Shown: positions 12,760 to 23,940 of the stretch, one piece after another
Layout of the letters: each line of letters starts with the position of its first letter
Position numbering within the stretch: the first letter of the stretch is position 1
NCBI GenBank assembly: GCA_900380265.1
Contig: LR025083.1
Location: 1,550,001-1,614,000, forward strand
DNA from: Serratia symbiotica
GTDB taxonomy: Bacteria > Pseudomonadota > Gammaproteobacteria > Enterobacterales > Enterobacteriaceae
DNA length: 64,000 bases
Reading direction: 5' to 3'
Position numbers and translations under genes: made by a program
Notes under the pieces: model-generated
Databases searched by the model: none
Seen by the model: the letters and a program-made list of their open reading frames with translations, nothing else
What the model was told of the DNA's origin: nothing

Positions 12760-13467
12760 AGAAAACAAACGTTTAGACCAGTTTTACGCCAACACACTAA
12801 GCCACTGCTTAGTAGAATTTAATTAGGACACTCAAAGACTTAGTCCGCAGCTTGCGTCTATCTTATTCAGACTGACGTTTTCTTATAGGACTCGGCCGCC
12901 TAGCAACAACTTATCGCTCAGTACTAATTTACTACCAAATAAAGCGAACCCCAGCTAAAGTCGCCCAAGATAAAGGCCGGATCGTCGGATATCTTTCACA
13001 ACAGATAATTGGCTGGTAGATGATTAAACGAATGCTCGCTAGATATACTTGGTTTACCCACTCCAAGATCTCGCAGTACGATTCAGTAATTATAGCCATG
13101 CTTAACGTCTTTTAAAAAAAGGGAAAGTGATTGAATGCATACTTTGTCCCTTCGTCTATTCCAATTCGTCTTCCAGCAAGCTAGAAGGTCGGTTGTGGGT
13201 TACACATTAAATAGCTATTAGATTACACTTATTCAGCAACTCTTCGTTGTCAAAGGGCAGAGGCGCTATGTTGGTCGGGATAGCCGCTGCATGAATGTTT
13301 GCATGATAAAATTATTGGATTTTTGTTCAGAATATCTTTAACCCGAGCGATTCAATGCGTTGACTATCCTGACCTGACATGTCGTTACTGACACCCAAGA
13401 CTAGCAGTCTGTTATTTTTATGAGCAGATAGTTGCTTTCCACCATAGAGGTTAGCTAGCTTTTGCAT
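12760..13467 (-). pseudogene. purC: purC (SAICAR synthase) ghost
   Basis: PurC joins CAIR and aspartate in purine synthesis. Reading leftwards from the ATG at 13467, one frame gives MQKLANLYGGKQ, then RLLVLGVSNDMSG (family DLLVLEFRNDTSAG), SQRIESLGLK, then TKIQ, HAAAIPTNIAPLP (family LAEAGIPTQMERLL), FDNEELLNKCNLIAI (family SDTECLVKKLDMVPVE) and CVTHNRPSSLLE (family CVVRNRAAGSLVKR). Near 12920 FGSKLVLSDKLLLGGRVL matches the [22 protein letters not shown] block. Stops run through the frame and no open product remains. It follows bamC as in the E. coli dapA-bamC-purC order. The left end is approximate. Confidence 0.88.
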
Positions 13468-13619
13468 TGCACTTACTGGAAGGATATCCAACTATCTTCA
13501 AGCAGAAGGAAGAATAGACGATTATAAAATTAGGCTAAATAATTTCTTTAGCATTATCTTTGGCTATTGTTCCAGTATTTAATCCAAACGATACCCTACT
13601 AAGTACGAGCTAGAATTCT

Positions 13620-13896
13620 ACTAACAACCTATCAGGTTTCAACTGAGGCCAGTAGCAGATCAGTGATGTGTGAATAACTGGTAGGCTAGTTCTATTGTGG
13701 ATTGTGTCGACTTCATCTGGGAAATATCTTTCCTGCGATTAGGTCCTGAATGATCAAAAGATGTTAATCGCTGGAGAAAAACGTTTTTAGCTAACAGCTA
13801 CGCTACCCCTATACACATTTAATGTCAGCCACTTTCATTTCTAAACAGCGCGCTGCGCACAAGCAATTATCAAGCTTATTTTAAGACATCGCATAA
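13620..13896 (-). pseudogene. bamC: ghost 3' half of bamC
   Basis: Directly after the bamC stop, shifted by one base, the minus strand reads ALPILVMRC (E. coli BamC GLPMLVVRG), then MKVADIKCV, RSC and LKTFFSSD ([24 protein letters not shown]), then ERYFPDEVDTIHNRTSLPVI (DYKLQVGDLDNRSSLQFI). This is the C-terminal helix-grip domain of BamC. It carries several stops, so the domain is not made. It shows that the 234-residue live frame is a frameshift product and not a natural short form. Confidence 0.85.
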
Positions 13897-14601
13897 CTAA
13901 GATTGGCAGTGCGTTGTTTTCCTAACCGCAGTGCACGTGAAGTTAACCAGCTTATCCTGTTGATCCAACCATTGGATCATATGATTCATCATGACAGCAT
14001 TGTAACGTTGGATTTCAGACAGATCACTTACAGGAGTGCTTTCCCCTATCTGCTGCAAACCGATATTTTGCACCACTAGCGCCTGCTTATCACCCTGAAG
14101 CTGCACGCTGATCTGGTAGCTACCTTGGTACTGCTGATCTGAATTTAAGCAGGTCCATTTCACCCAGTCAGTGGTCAGGGTGTGAGCGTCGTCTCGGCGT
14201 GAGACGATAGTAATCTGTTGTGCTTGTAGTATACTGACCACACGAGACCAGAGGTGCGTGTTCTGCAGACTATCGGCAAGCAGCACCGTAACACAATCAC
14301 CATTGTGTTGTTCATGTGACCCCCTTAGTACTGGAAGAAGCTGAACAGGTGGGCAAATATCTATCTGTTTTCCAAAACTGTCTTCCAAATTGGCAACTGG
14401 GACTTCGTATTCGCCACTTGGCACTGGTAAGATAATATTAGCTGGTGCATTTAGCGCTTTGAGTGGTACAACGTTAAGATAGCTCTCTTTCCCACTTACT
14501 TGATGCTTGTAGTCTTGAGCACTGCTACAGCCTATCACCATCATAACCAGTGGGGGAGCAATTAGTTTTGCTAGTGTCGATTTTTGCAATGAGTACCCCA
14601 T
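13897..14601 (-). CDS. bamC: BamC outer-membrane assembly lipoprotein, C-terminally truncated by frameshift
   Basis: BamC is a non-essential lipoprotein of the Bam complex, which inserts beta-barrel proteins into the outer membrane. The frame gives 234 residues against about 344 in E. coli. The lipoprotein signal ends in VIGC with the acylated Cys at 25, the same position as in E. coli. The unstructured BamD-binding N-terminus (YLNVVPLKAL, APANIILPVPSGEYEVP) and the first helix-grip domain (TLTTDWVKWTC, QYQGSYQISVQ, RYNAVMMNHM) are intact. Residues after about 224 are out of frame and the second helix-grip domain is lost. The gene starts 16 bp after the dapA stop and is probably co-transcribed with it. 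Because BamC binds BamD through its N-terminal part, the shortened lipoprotein could still be made and used; this is inference. Confidence 0.9.
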   Translation of the reverse strand: MGYSLQKSTLAKLIAPPLVMMVIGCSSAQDYKHQVSGKESYLNVVPLKALNAPANIILPVPSGEYEVPVANLEDSFGKQIDICPPVQLLPVLRGSHEQHNGDCVTVLLADSLQNTHLWSRVVSILQAQQITIVSRRDDAHTLTTDWVKWTCLNSDQQYQGSYQISVQLQGDKQALVVQNIGLQQIGESTPVSDLSEIQRYNAVMMNHMIQWLDQQDKLVNFTCTAVRKTTHCQS

Positions 14602-14617
14602 TACACTACCTTTGTCG

Positions 14618-15499
14618 TTATAGCAACCCAGTGCTTTTTAGAGCTTTTTCCACAGCTGGGTGAGATGCCTCACTCAACGGCGTCATAGGAAGACGAAGCG
14701 TATCGGTTGCCAATAATCCTAGGGCCTTACAGGCCCACTTAACTGGGATAGGATTTGCTTCTACAAATAGCTGCTGATGCAGTGGCATTAAGTATTGATG
14801 TAAACGCTCTGCTTTGGAAAAGTTGCCTTGTGCAGCCAACGCACAAATCTGTGCCATTTCACGCGCGGCGACATTGGCCGTAACAGAGATGATCCCCTGA
14901 CCACCTAATCTCATAAAATCTAAGCCACTGGAGTCGTCGCCACTCAGCAGGATAAAATTCTCGTCATTAACTTGATGTTGGATCTGGCTGACACGGCTTA
15001 AATTTCCTGTTGCCTCTTTAACCGCCACAATATTGTTTATTTTTGCAAGCTTGGCGATGGTCTTGGGCAATAGATCACAGCCAGTGCGCGAAGGCACATT
15101 ATAGAGAATTTGCGGGAGCGCAGTGCTTTCAGCAATTGCTTTGAAGTGCTGGTATAGCCCTTCCTGAGTCGGCTTATTATAGTATGGTGTTACCGTCAGG
15201 CACCCTACTACACTCGTATGTTCAAAACACCGCGTAAGCGAAATAGCTTCCGACGTAGCGTTAGCGCCAGTACCGACGATCACTGGAATTCGCCCATCTG
15301 CTAGTTCCAAAGTCTGTAAAACGACATCAATATGTTCCTTTCGTGTAAGCGTTGCCGATTCACCAGTAGTCCCAACGGACACAATAGCTGAAGTTCCACT
15401 AGATACATGATAATTAACCAGTTTTTTTAGACTCACTCGATCAATAGTAGATTTACTATTCATCGGCGTAACAAGAGCAACAATACTTCCCCTAAGCAT
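14618..15499 (-). CDS. dapA: 4-hydroxy-tetrahydrodipicolinate synthase DapA
   Basis: DapA condenses pyruvate with aspartate semialdehyde, the first committed step to diaminopimelate and lysine, in the cytoplasm. At 293 residues it is the normal length (292 in E. coli). Catalytic residues are in place: the Thr pair in [10 protein letters not shown] (44-45), Tyr133 in LYNVPSRTG and the Schiff-base Lys161 in VKEATGN. GTGANAT and [12 protein letters not shown] are typical family blocks. The ATG at 15499 has a GGAG about ten bases upstream. It heads the dapA-bamC unit. It pairs functionally with dapE at the left, so two enzymes of the same pathway survive among dead neighbours. In E. coli gcvR is divergent from dapA, but here the gap to bcp is only about 230 bp and gcvR is gone. 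Confidence 0.98.
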   Translation of the reverse strand: MLRGSIVALVTPMNSKSTIDRVSLKKLVNYHVSSGTSAIVSVGTTGESATLTRKEHIDVVLQTLELADGRIPVIVGTGANATSEAISLTRCFEHTSVVGCLTVTPYYNKPTQEGLYQHFKAIAESTALPQILYNVPSRTGCDLLPKTIAKLAKINNIVAVKEATGNLSRVSQIQHQVNDENFILLSGDDSSGLDFMRLGGQGIISVTANVAAREMAQICALAAQGNFSKAERLHQYLMPLHQQLFVEANPIPVKWACKALGLLATDTLRLPMTPLSEASHPAVEKALKSTGLL

Positions 15500-15576
15500 T
15501 GAGCAATTACTCCACCATCAAGGCACTCATGATACTTTCACTTTATATCAAACAGCAAGTAAAAACAGTCTAGGTT

Positions 15577-15598
15577 AACCTTAGAAGAAGGTTTTTTT
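15577..15598 (+). terminator. terminator-like hairpin with T-run
   Basis: AACCTT, loop AGAAG, AAGGTT followed by five more T. It is oriented to stop transcription running rightwards, yet the only gene to its left runs the other way. It may be a remnant of the lost gcvR or act against antisense transcription. Confidence 0.45.
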
Positions 15599-15733
15599 AT
15601 GTTTACCTTGATCAATGAATGAGCGAAGAACTAAGTAACTCTAATCATCATCTATGTAAAGAATTAAACACACAAAGAAATATTAGCATTATGAAGTATC
15701 GATAGTATCGATAAGCAAAGACGGAGTGACAAC

Positions 15734-16197
15734 ATGAACCCATTAAAAGTGAACGACATAGCCCACAATTTTAGTTTGCCTAACCAAGATGGCGCGCAAA
15801 TTCATTTCTCCGATCAGCAACGACAACGTGTACTTATTTATTGTATCCCAAAGCGATGACCCCAAGCTACACACTACAAGCCCGCGAGCTGCGGGAGAAG
15901 ATGGACGAATTTAAAAAGGTCGGTGTTAAGGTACTAGGCATCAGCACTGACAAACCGGGGAAATTATTACACTCTACTGAAAGAGCTGCTCCACTTCACA
16001 CTACTGTCTAACGAAGATCATGAGGTCACCCAACACTTTAGCGCGTTAGGTGGCAAACCCTTTATGGGGAAACTTATGATGGTATTTATTATACTAGCTT
16101 CTTAATCAACGCGGCAGGCAAGCTTGAGTAAGTGTTGATTAATTTCAAAACCAGCAATCATCATAATATAGTACTCAGTTACCTGCAACAAACGTGA
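15734..16197 (+). pseudogene. bcp: bcp (thiol peroxidase, peroxiredoxin) ghost
   Basis: Bcp reduces hydroperoxides through a peroxidatic Cys. The frame opens MNPLKVNDIAHNFSLPNQ and breaks after YCIPKR, exactly where the family has YFYPKAMTPGCT, so the catalytic Cys block is destroyed. A second frame gives MTPSYTLQARELREKMDEF and GVKVLGISTDKPGKLL. A third gives LHFTLLSNEDHEVTQHFSAL and GGKPFMGKL. The last gives YDGIYYTSFLINAAGKLE and INFKTSNHHNIVLSYLQQT. Three frameshifts are visible in about 155 codons. It lies right of dapA and on the opposite strand, as in E. coli. Confidence 0.93.
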
Positions 16198-16359
16198 TTC
16201 TCAAAAGAGGTATAAGCTGCGATCCACATACTTTTCGCAGATTGTTCTAATGAGTCTGGTATACGGGAATACCGTTCATCAACTCCTGATAGAGCAGTTA
16301 GTTAAGGGAAATATCGATAAGAGTATTATTGCTTGCTATGTTTCCACTCCTCTATTGCC

Positions 16360-17000
16360 CGACAGCCTAGTCATCTACGTGCCGTAGTCAACTTTGTTTC
16401 ACTGCTCGCTGGGCAGTGCCAAGAGCAGAGAATAGCAGCTTATCTCTATTGTGTTTCAATATATGCCTTCCCCATAACTCGCTGCTTGAGCAATACATCA
16501 ACTCAATGGGTAATCGGCTGTCGGCTACTCTCTATTCGGTACGCATTTGCTCCTATTTTCTGGTAGGTAATAACAGAATACATACCTTCATTTTTGCATC
16601 AATGTCATGCCACAATCTATACGGCAGCGATACTGAACAGAAATTAACTTATGTTCTTGTATATGAAACTTTACATGCTCTCACATCATTCATCTGGCGA
16701 GATAGAACACCAGCAACAAGCTTTGCCAACTTTAGTCCGCATTTTGCTCCATTCTGCTGGGCACGCTCAACCTAGAATAGGGATAAGGTACTAGAAAACA
16801 CTCTGGTCTCCGCCAGAACATGCCTGGATCGGCTTCACCTAATTAAATAAAACCCGGGCAGATTGGATTGCAAGTATGGTAATACCCTGCTTAGTATATG
16901 TAGGCGATGCTATTGCTACCTATTTTCTAAAAACCATCTCGCCGACACGCGAACAAAAGCACCCTAACCAAATCACGAAGCAGCTTATGTAGTCCTTAGA
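16360..17000 (+). pseudogene. bepA: bepA/yfgC (periplasmic metalloprotease-chaperone) ghost
   Basis: BepA promotes assembly of LptD and degrades misassembled outer-membrane proteins. A 120-codon open frame at 16416-16775 reads NSLLEQYINSMGNRLSATL, matching DPLLTQYINSLGMRLVSHA, then SVRICSYFLVGNNRIHTFIF ([21 protein letters not shown]). At the catalytic site VMAHEISHVTQRHLAR has become VLVYETLHALTSFIWR, so the HExxH His-Glu pair is broken. Near 16960 EQKHPNQITKQLM resembles the NEQEADRIGIQVL third-ligand block. The long open frame is therefore a relic and not a new gene. The C-terminal TPR part to about 17800 is not convincingly readable. Confidence 0.85.
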
Positions 17001-18226
17001 AGCCAGCTGGTACACAAAACAGCGCGTTTAAAAGATTAACTACTACAGAGGTAGTTTTGCTAGTTAAGAACCCCATACCATAACTACAGCTAAGTAAACC
17101 TTCGTGGATAGGTGTCCGCCAAATACGGTCGGGCAAGACCTCACGTCTGCGGCTGCCAGTATGATGGAAGACGTCATTTCTCCCAACAATGCTAGCCAGC
17201 ACCCATTAGATCTTCTAGCGTTGCCTGATCATTGACATTAATATTGATCAACAACACTCGGCGTAAACTATTACCATATGGTCGCTTCCGAGAGCGAAAA
17301 ACAGTGATTTTGTACTCCAAGCAAATCTGGATAACTCTGATGTTATACTCATCAACCTAATCATGTCTTCGAAACTCATTAGTCGTTACTCCTTCGTTAA
17401 TCCGAACGATCCTCATGACTGGCGCATAGTTTAAATGATTGAGCACTACTTCTTCACGCTAGTAACGTTCAAGACTCCCACGAAGTGATATTGGCGAAAT
17501 GCACTTTTAGCTTGGGGATAACCTGAAAACAGATGAAGTGATCGAGGCGGGCTTAAAAGAAACAGCGTTGTATAGCAACTAGCCTGCTTGCAACACAGGC
17601 GGTGTAATACGCACATCAACTAATTTTACCTATTAGACAATGGCTGCACCTCAATGCCAACGATACTTATAGTGTCGGGCATAAACCCATGAAGCCCTTA
17701 CTATTGATCATACACAACTTATTTTACTTGAGGTGAATAACTGCACTACTAAAGCAGTTCACCTTAGAATATAAAGGATATTCTAAGTTTAAGGATCACT
17801 ATCTAGTGCTCAATTGCACAATTTTATACACGCACTAGAGTTATGCAGAGCAGGCAATCTGAGCTGAAAAAAGATTGATACCAGCAACTAAAGCAGTAGC
17901 CGTCAGCTTTTTATAACATCAGTTTTTAGCGTGATAAGGGTGCGCTCAACCTTATTAAGAGCGCTATATTATATGCAGAGCCAGACACACACATTAAGCA
18001 ACCAGCGATTCTGGCGCTAGAGCTTGTTCATATCAACAGATGATAATTATCTGCGATAATAAGCGTACTTTATCTGACAGCTTCGCTTGCTCATATCATC
18101 TAGATTATAGTTCCGTGAAAACAGTAGTGCACATCAGTAGCACTGTTTGTGATCAGTGAATGATTATGAGTAGTATTGTGCCTAGAGCCACACAGAGATG
18201 CTAAAAACTTTCTGCTTAACAAGTTA
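17001..18226. other. eroded DNA between bepA ghost and hda
   Basis: This is expected to hold the TPR half of bepA and the small arsC (yfgD) gene. I could not read either with confidence. Nothing open. Confidence 0.5.
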
Positions 18227-18928
18227 CTAGAGCCCTAGCGTTTCTTTGACGAAAGGTATAGTCAGCTTTCGCTGGGCAGTGATTGAAGCATGATCGAGCT
18301 GTTTTAGAGTCATAAATAGCGTACGCATCTTTCGATCTAGCCGTTTCAATAAAAACCAACCGACATCTTCTGGTAGCTCGAAGCCACGGAGGTTACCACG
18401 CAACTGTAAGGCCAGCAGCTTTTCTTCATCTGATAACGCCTGCAACTTATAAATCTGCCCCCAGTCTAGGCGAGAAGCCAGATCCGGAAGGTATAGATTC
18501 AACTGACGTGGTGGGCGATCACCAGTAATAAATAGACGTGGGTGGCCTGTTTCCAGAATCCTATTATAGAGGTTGAAAATAGCCATTTCCCAACCTTCAT
18601 CGCCAGCGATACACTCGATATTATCGATACATACTAACGCCAACTGTTCCATGCCGTCCAATACTTCAGGCATAAAATAGCTGCGCTTATCTAGTGGCAC
18701 GTAGCCTACGGCTTCACCGTTCTCTGAAAGTTCAGCGCAGGCCGCATGTAATAGATGGCTTCTACCCCCACCCTCACGTGACCAAAAATAAATATAGCTA
18801 CCATGCTTTTGATACACGGCTGATCGAATGGCAGCAATCAGAGATGGGTTCTCTCCAGGATAAAAACTGTCAAAAGTCTCATCATCAGGATGATAAAGTG
18901 GCAATGAAAGCTGTGCCGGTGTATTCAG
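18227..18928 (-). CDS. hda: DnaA regulatory inactivator Hda, CTG start
   Basis: Hda binds the DNA-loaded sliding clamp and stimulates ATP hydrolysis by DnaA, which prevents re-initiation. The 233-residue product equals E. coli in length if translation begins at the CTG at 18928. That frame reads [19 protein letters not shown], and the QLSLPL clamp-binding motif lies at residues 6-11. The next possible start, TTG at 18904, would remove this motif. A GAGG sits seven bases before the CTG. E. coli hda is also known to start with CTG. AAA+ features follow: the Walker A-like [10 protein letters not shown], the Walker [27 protein letters not shown] and the sensor-2 region [14 protein letters not shown] possible promoter lies at 18967-18995. 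Confidence 0.96.
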   Translation of the reverse strand: MNTPAQLSLPLYHPDDETFDSFYPGENPSLIAAIRSAVYQKHGSYIYFWSREGGGRSHLLHAACAELSENGEAVGYVPLDKRSYFMPEVLDGMEQLALVCIDNIECIAGDEGWEMAIFNLYNRILETGHPRLFITGDRPPRQLNLYLPDLASRLDWGQIYKLQALSDEEKLLALQLRGNLRGFELPEDVGWFLLKRLDRKMRTLFMTLKQLDHASITAQRKLTIPFVKETLGL

Positions 18929-18966
18929 AAAAGCACCTCAACAAAAACAAACAGGGAAACTCAGCA

Positions 18967-18995
18967 AGTTTAACACAGAAAATCAGCACTGTTAA
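18967..18995 (-). promoter_or_regulatory. possible hda promoter
   Basis: On the minus strand TTAACA and TAAACT are separated by 17 bases, about 40 bases before the hda start. This is close to the sigma-70 consensus, but it is one of many AT-rich candidates in such DNA. Confidence 0.4.
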
Positions 18996-21900
18996 AACGT
19001 CAGCATTTCTAGCCTATCGTATTATCATGAACATTGTTGTAAAACCTGGAATACGCTTAACACGTAAGAAAGAGTTAATACAAAGAGAATGAAAAGGACG
19101 AAGCACCATCCATGCCTTAAATGACGAAGTAATACGCCGAATGGCGTAAGTTTTAATTCGATAACTACAATGGTGAATTGTGCCTTGCTAAGATTTAATT
19201 AAACCATTTTCACTAACTCTCTTCTATAAACCCAAAACATTTAACACAAAACACCCTAACGTTTAAGCATATGAAATACTATTAGTATCAACCAAGCCAA
19301 TTATAAATAACAATTATTAAATTTTTATAAAATTTCTTTAAACTCTATTTTTCACTGCTGGTTGCTGTCTGTGATTACTTATCCAATAGTCATAATAACT
19401 TATGAAAATAAATATATCGCTGCAATTTTCAAGTGACAGCGCGCAAACGTGGAAAACTTAACCAATAAAGAAACCAGCGTGTATTCAATAAAAATCCGTC
19501 ATACGAGTAGAGAACTTAAAATATCAGGCATCAGTGATTAAGGATGAAACAAATAAAGATTTTCGTTATTTTCTATTTCGCGCAGCCTAACTCTTTTTCT
19601 CCCAAAGAGAAATAGCTAAGTCAACCAGAAACGGATCGATTAACTTCAGACGATCAAAACTTGATACGTGCAGTTGTCATAACGCGAAGGATTAAGAAAG
19701 CCAAGATTAAAAATCTCCCGTACAAGGTGTTTGAAATAAAGTTGAAAAATTGGATAAGATCTACATAAAACAATGTCATATTCCGTAAAATGAATAAAAG
19801 CAATCATACGCAAGAATGGCGATAGCAGCAAGTAGTATTATTTTATATCATATTTTATGTATTATTTTGATACTCAATTCTATTATTTTATTTAAAAATC
19901 ACACCTCAATTAGAAAGGAGAGTTTTATGATGTTTATCATCTATCAAACAATCAAACCCATAATTAAATAATTTTAATTATGGTTTTGATTCTTTGATAC
20001 TAGTAGTGGGTTCTATCTTCTGATAGAAGATAGATACTTAAAGCCCATGTACCTACACTCACGGAAAAACTTGAAACAAAATCAATCTTAATGTATGTTT
20101 TCGAATATTGATGAAACCCGTCATTAAAATAGTAGTCAATAGAGCGCTATTCTCTTATATTTAGAATGAGCAAACACTCCAAAATATAGACTAAAACCTA
20201 GAACACTTATTCATTTAAGCTTATCTTCTAGGGTGATAACAAGATTAAGCTGAGCGCACGCAGTGACTATGCTAACACCTTCAAACCCCAAATAAAACAG
20301 ACGCGCATCCCGCAGATAAGCAGCTAGATTTGTCCCTCCAAGCTATATATAAAGATCCATAAAATTATTAGTAGATTCGAGAAATGCACAATGTGTTGAC
20401 AAAGTAGTAACGAGGTTGTCAGGTTGGGCTCTGAACACACTGTATCCTATTAGGTTTCACTATATCTCGGTAAACCCCGTCAAACCAACCCTGTGATTAA
20501 AAGCCGTACCCCTTACTCTGAGGATTAATCGCAAAGGTCCGCAAGAACTTTCAGCCATGGTCACTGACACAATTAAGTAGAACACTCTCATTTAAAGTGC
20601 TTACAGCAATTAAGAATCGGGGAGTTAAAACATATTAATTACCTATATAGATGGGCACAGGGTTCCTGAATACTATAAATACAATTAATCCAAAGACACA
20701 TATGCAGGGTATATCATCCATAGCATGCACAAAATCCTGGCATAGGTGAAGATAAGAACTAGATACCCATTGCCAATGGATTAAAACCAATATATCAGCC
20801 TACATATAGAAAAACCATACTCAATGGATCCGAATACTTACAGGCCTACTGAGAAGACAAATACGTGGAAATAAGACAAGAGGGGCACCCAGAAAGCCTT
20901 CACACCGTCTGCGGATACCCTCCTTATATTTTTCAAGTCAATTAGCACCACACATATCATTGAGTCGGTAAATCGCGTTAGCCGTCTTGACATCAAAAAA
21001 AGAAGGTGTTCCCGACAAACAAACTAGGTTAGCAAATTCCTATCTAGCAATCAAAAGGCAATCAAGCATGGGCAATAAAATCTAAAAACTGCATCTTGCC
21101 ATCACTCGTTTGTTATCGGTTACGATGACTACCGGAGGGATCACATTGAATACGGCGAAAGTTACAAAGAACTATTTACAGAATCGTAATCTGCCAAGCA
21201 TATACGAGTCCAGTGAAGCTGACGGTGTACCCTTGATCAGCTTTATGATCGCGCTTATCGTTAGAATTGTGATTCTTAATATTTATCCAATCACTCTATA
21301 CAATTCTACAGACATTTAGACCCTATGTATCTATTTTAGATCCCTACTGTCATTCACTAATCAATATTCTCAAGCTGTCCGAATACTCAGTAATTAACAT
21401 ATCTTACTACACACTCTTTTGAGTCTCTCTCCCTACGCTAATCAAGCTTTATCACTTATGAATTATCTTTATCTAGTAGATTATTGCCTCGCCTTGATTA
21501 CTATCAACGACCGTGAGATGATTCTATTTAAATGCCACCGGAACTTGGCTAGCCGAGTCAATCCACAGGTCGCTAATTTATTGAAAATGCATACTGAAAT
21601 CATGCTTTTTATAATATATAGAATATTAATTCTATTTTATTTAAAGTATATTTCTATCACATAAATCTTTTTAATTATTTGAATCAGGTCCCGATAATGA
21701 CTAAACGGAAGATATATTAAGAAATGCTGATAATCTTGAGCAATGAAAATTACCAAAAACCAATAGTAAAATCAAATATTAACACAATAGTATGCTGTTA
21801 CTATTAATTGTAAATCCAATAACTTCAAGTGTCAATTCCCTATACAATATAACGGTTTCATCTTAATCATTTATTTTCTGATAGACTCTGGATGAGTAAT

Positions 21901-23940
21901 AGCACTGATGAATTAATCACAAATTTGTGTAAACCAAACATGTAATTACATATAATTATCACCGCATCACCTTAGGGATTGCAAGTTAACCACTAAGCTA
22001 CTGTATGTGTATAAAAATAGACAAAGCTGTATTACATATATCGTAAATCCCCGTTCAGCAACTTTTGCAAATTATTTCTATCAATCTAGTATCTCTATTA
22101 CTTCTTTTATTTATAAACCATGAAGACAGGTACTCAATAAATTAATAGGGAAAGAATTAAAAAATAGAATCAGAAGCCGATTTTTAATATTAGATGGCGC
22201 CAGATTGCAGTCTGAACATTAACAATGAGCTTTATTAATCCCCAGTCAGGCACCCTGCGTTGACTAGAGGAAACGAAGACAGCTAACAACCTCGCCGCCA
22301 CAATATCGAGGGTGAACTCTTTATAAATCAAGAAAGTACTAAAAAAGTGATAAGGTGATCCTTATTGTGTCCACTCTGTATATTTACTATGGCATGAGGG
22401 GATAGATTATTGACTGGAATAATTTATTGTGTAACTAAAAGTTGTCTCAATAATTGCTCAAACTAACTGCAAAAAAATAATAGTTTAACACTTCACTTAG
22501 GTTGTTATATAACAGATATAATGAGCATGTATGCTACATAAAATTCCCCAGAAGATCGGCCCTTCTGATAATCGCTGTAATACATTGTATTTTTATTAAG
22601 CCCGAGAACCCTTAAGACACACTGTGTGATTCTACGAATTACCTATCTGTAAGATTAAGTTGATACGGTTTTCTTAGGCATCGAGAAGTTAAACACTCTT
22701 GAGTAACATTGAAACACGCAGAGAACTCTTTAGGGTATTGAATTAGTTATAAAAAGCATACCACCACGCTTACCTAAAGATTGAGCTACAAAACTCCATA
22801 CTCTACATTCCAGAACATGTACATAGCCCTGGATCTACCGCCTCATTTTAGGTGTTTAGATTACCGACGAAGCCATAGTCAATCTCGAGAAATACCTAAC
22901 TCCCAGCAGAAAACAAGCTTACTTATATTATCTTACTTGTGAAGTACTTAACTAATTAGTTAGATTCCAACTGAATGACAGTGTCTTCTGGTTTGCGCAT
23001 GCGAAATTCATCCCTGCCCTTTAACACGTAAAGTATGATCAGCAGATTCTGCTGTAATGCTATATCGAGTCATCACCTAGCATTGCGTCTATGAATTGCT
23101 TCGTATGGACATAATCTCACCAATCTATTAAAACGGAACCCTGCGCGGACAGTTTTGTATCAACAGATACTAATACCTTGTCTATGTATGAGTTTCTATC
23201 TCTCATGGACCCATCAGGCTGTGGATACAATCCACTTAAAATTCTGTTCCAATGAATAGTTCAGCCCGCTAATTAACGTGTCTTCTTTCTTTGTTAGGTA
23301 CAGCACTTGTCAGCTACTCCCTTTCTCGGCTTCTCAGTCTATTGCGATTACCTAGTAGCAGCTTTCTGTTAACGATCTCGCTTACAGAAAAGTCGGTGGC
23401 GGAAACTATTATCAGCAACCCGAAGAATATGGAAGTTCCTCGTGCATAATTTTATTCTGGCGATTTATTATCTATAGTATCTGTAAAGTAATACACTACT
23501 CGCTAGTCTTAGCGAGTTAAGCTTTTTGCAATAGGTGATTATCAGTAAAATTAATAGACATTACCGGGCAGTAGCATAAGCGCACCCATTGTATGGGATA
23601 AGTATAACTCATTATTCCCAGCCCTCGAACCAATTCTCGCATACGACGGCACTCATTAATAACTATATTCTATAGTCCATGTTATTCCCCATTTTATTCC
23701 TAGGTGATTCTCACTCTCCTGACATATTCCCTATACTAGCCAATTGTTCTATCCTACCTAGATACGAATTGGACAGAACCATGTGCACTTACTAGGATAA
23801 GTATTAAATAAATATTTCCATAAAAGCACCTAACTTTACTCCTTTATTTTATAGTAATAGAATTAAAAGGGTTTTATTTTGGTTTGCCAAAGACGGTGCT
23901 ATTGGCCTGGTCAATTGCTAATTAATGGGCGGTACATAAT
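18996..23940. other. 5-kb eroded region, no gene recognised
   Basis: In E. coli uraA and upp follow here on the minus strand, then purM and purN on the plus strand. I tried these and found no convincing block. Composition is very AT-rich between 19200 and 20100. A small hairpin TACGCC-GAAT-GGCGTA followed by a short T-run lies at 19133-19148. The short frames at 21110-21319 and 21419-21664 have no family signature. Confidence 0.5.
19133..19148 (+). terminator. weak hairpin, possible terminator relic
   Basis: A six-bp stem with a GAAT loop, followed on the plus strand by AGTTTTAATT. It is located upstream of hda, where the end of a lost gene would lie. Confidence 0.25.

Noticed and set aside
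18694-19092. 132-codon open frame on the plus strand
   Set aside because: Its left part is the antisense of hda and the rest is the hda leader; no ribosome site or family signature.
23621-23660. CTCGAACCA string suggesting a minus-strand tRNA T-arm
   Set aside because: No acceptor, D-arm or anticodon stem can be built around it.
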